Assembly: GCA_019416395.1 (NCBI GenBank)
Contig: DXXH01000006.1
Coordinates: 40,544 to 54,439 of the forward strand
Length of the DNA stretch: 13,896 bases
From: Clostridiales bacterium
Lineage (GTDB): Bacteria; Bacillota; Clostridia; Oscillospirales; Acutalibacteraceae
Direction of reading: 5' to 3'
This document shows positions 13,676 to 13,896 of the stretch, one piece after another. Under the pieces are notes generated by a model. That model did no database searches, was not told the origin of the DNA, and worked only from the letters and a program-made list of their open reading frames with translations. Each line of letters opens with the position of its first letter. Position 1 is the first letter of the stretch. The position numbers and the translations under genes are program-made.

Positions 13676-13896
13676 AGTCTAAATTATAATTCCTTTTAAA
13701 AATATTGATTTTCTATTATGTCATATCATAACATATAGCTTTCTATTCGCAATAAATTTATATCTATATATTCTTATTTTGAATCTTGATAAATTAGAGT
13801 ACCGCTTAAGCAGGCACAATTTTAAAATGAATTTTCTTCTATGATTTCCTGCATTTAGAAGTGTCCTCTCCTATTTTCTTGTGCGATTATCACAGC
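13676..13896. other. AT-rich intergenic end of window
   Basis: No gene is supported. Most of it is strongly AT-rich, in contrast with the transporter operon. On the minus strand AGGAGAGG at about 13871-13878 precedes an ATG followed by a 10-codon frame (MQEIIEENSF); this is too short to call. A gene beginning beyond the window cannot be excluded. Confidence 0.5.

Noticed and set aside
13820..13880. Ten-codon leader-peptide-like frame on the minus strand after AGGAGAGG
   Set aside because: It is too short to support, and no attenuator or downstream gene is arranged to use it.

Overview
The window looks like chromosomal DNA of an anaerobic Clostridia member (Firmicutes), perhaps Oscillospiraceae-like. 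This is an inference from strong AGGAGG-type ribosome sites, sigma-A promoters, an HxlR regulator, a clostridial-style chemoreceptor, an exported M16C peptidase and a CUT1-type sugar ABC transporter operon. Coding regions look close to balanced GC, while the intergenic ends are AT-rich. No RNA gene, CRISPR array, phage module or complete insertion sequence was seen.

Layout. (1) 185-733 (+): unrecognised four-helix membrane protein. (2) 1069-2031 (-): two small paralogous NTF2-like proteins, divergent from an HxlR regulator at 2176-2511 (+). The intergenic control region holds a near-consensus sigma-A promoter and a clear dyad. (3) 2930-5959 (+): large exported zinc peptidase of the M16C/PreP type with every recognisable catalytic and substrate-binding residue present. 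(4) 6385-8514 (+): methyl-accepting chemotaxis protein with a dCache sensor that keeps most of an amino-acid-binding signature. (5) Two decayed pieces of the same IS1182-like transposase flank the chemoreceptor (6043-6137 and about 8561-8820). The second abuts a decapitated HxlR gene (about 8853-9032, +). (6) 13315 down to 9179 (-): sugar-type ABC operon in the order binding lipoprotein, MalF-type permease, MalG-type permease with a large C-terminal extension, and a small membrane/glycine-zipper tail, closed by a terminator. (7) 13466-13648 (-): small gene broken by a stop codon, then AT-rich DNA.

How the genes work together. The HxlR/NTF2 cluster reads as a small self-regulated stress or detoxification unit. 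The peptidase and the chemoreceptor could both relate to peptides or amino acids outside the cell, but nothing shows they are linked. The transporter operon has no ATPase gene, as is common for CUT1 systems. It carries three apparent lesions: a frameshift in the binding protein, an in-frame TGA in the second permease, and a frameshift in the tail. With the two transposase relics, the headless HxlR and the broken small gene, the right-hand 5.5 kb looks like a region in decay, unless the lesions are sequencing errors.

I do not see a convincing new defence or mobile system. The most unusual items are the permease whose extension is cut by TGA in the same frame, and the two transposase relics that keep nearly the same short segment.
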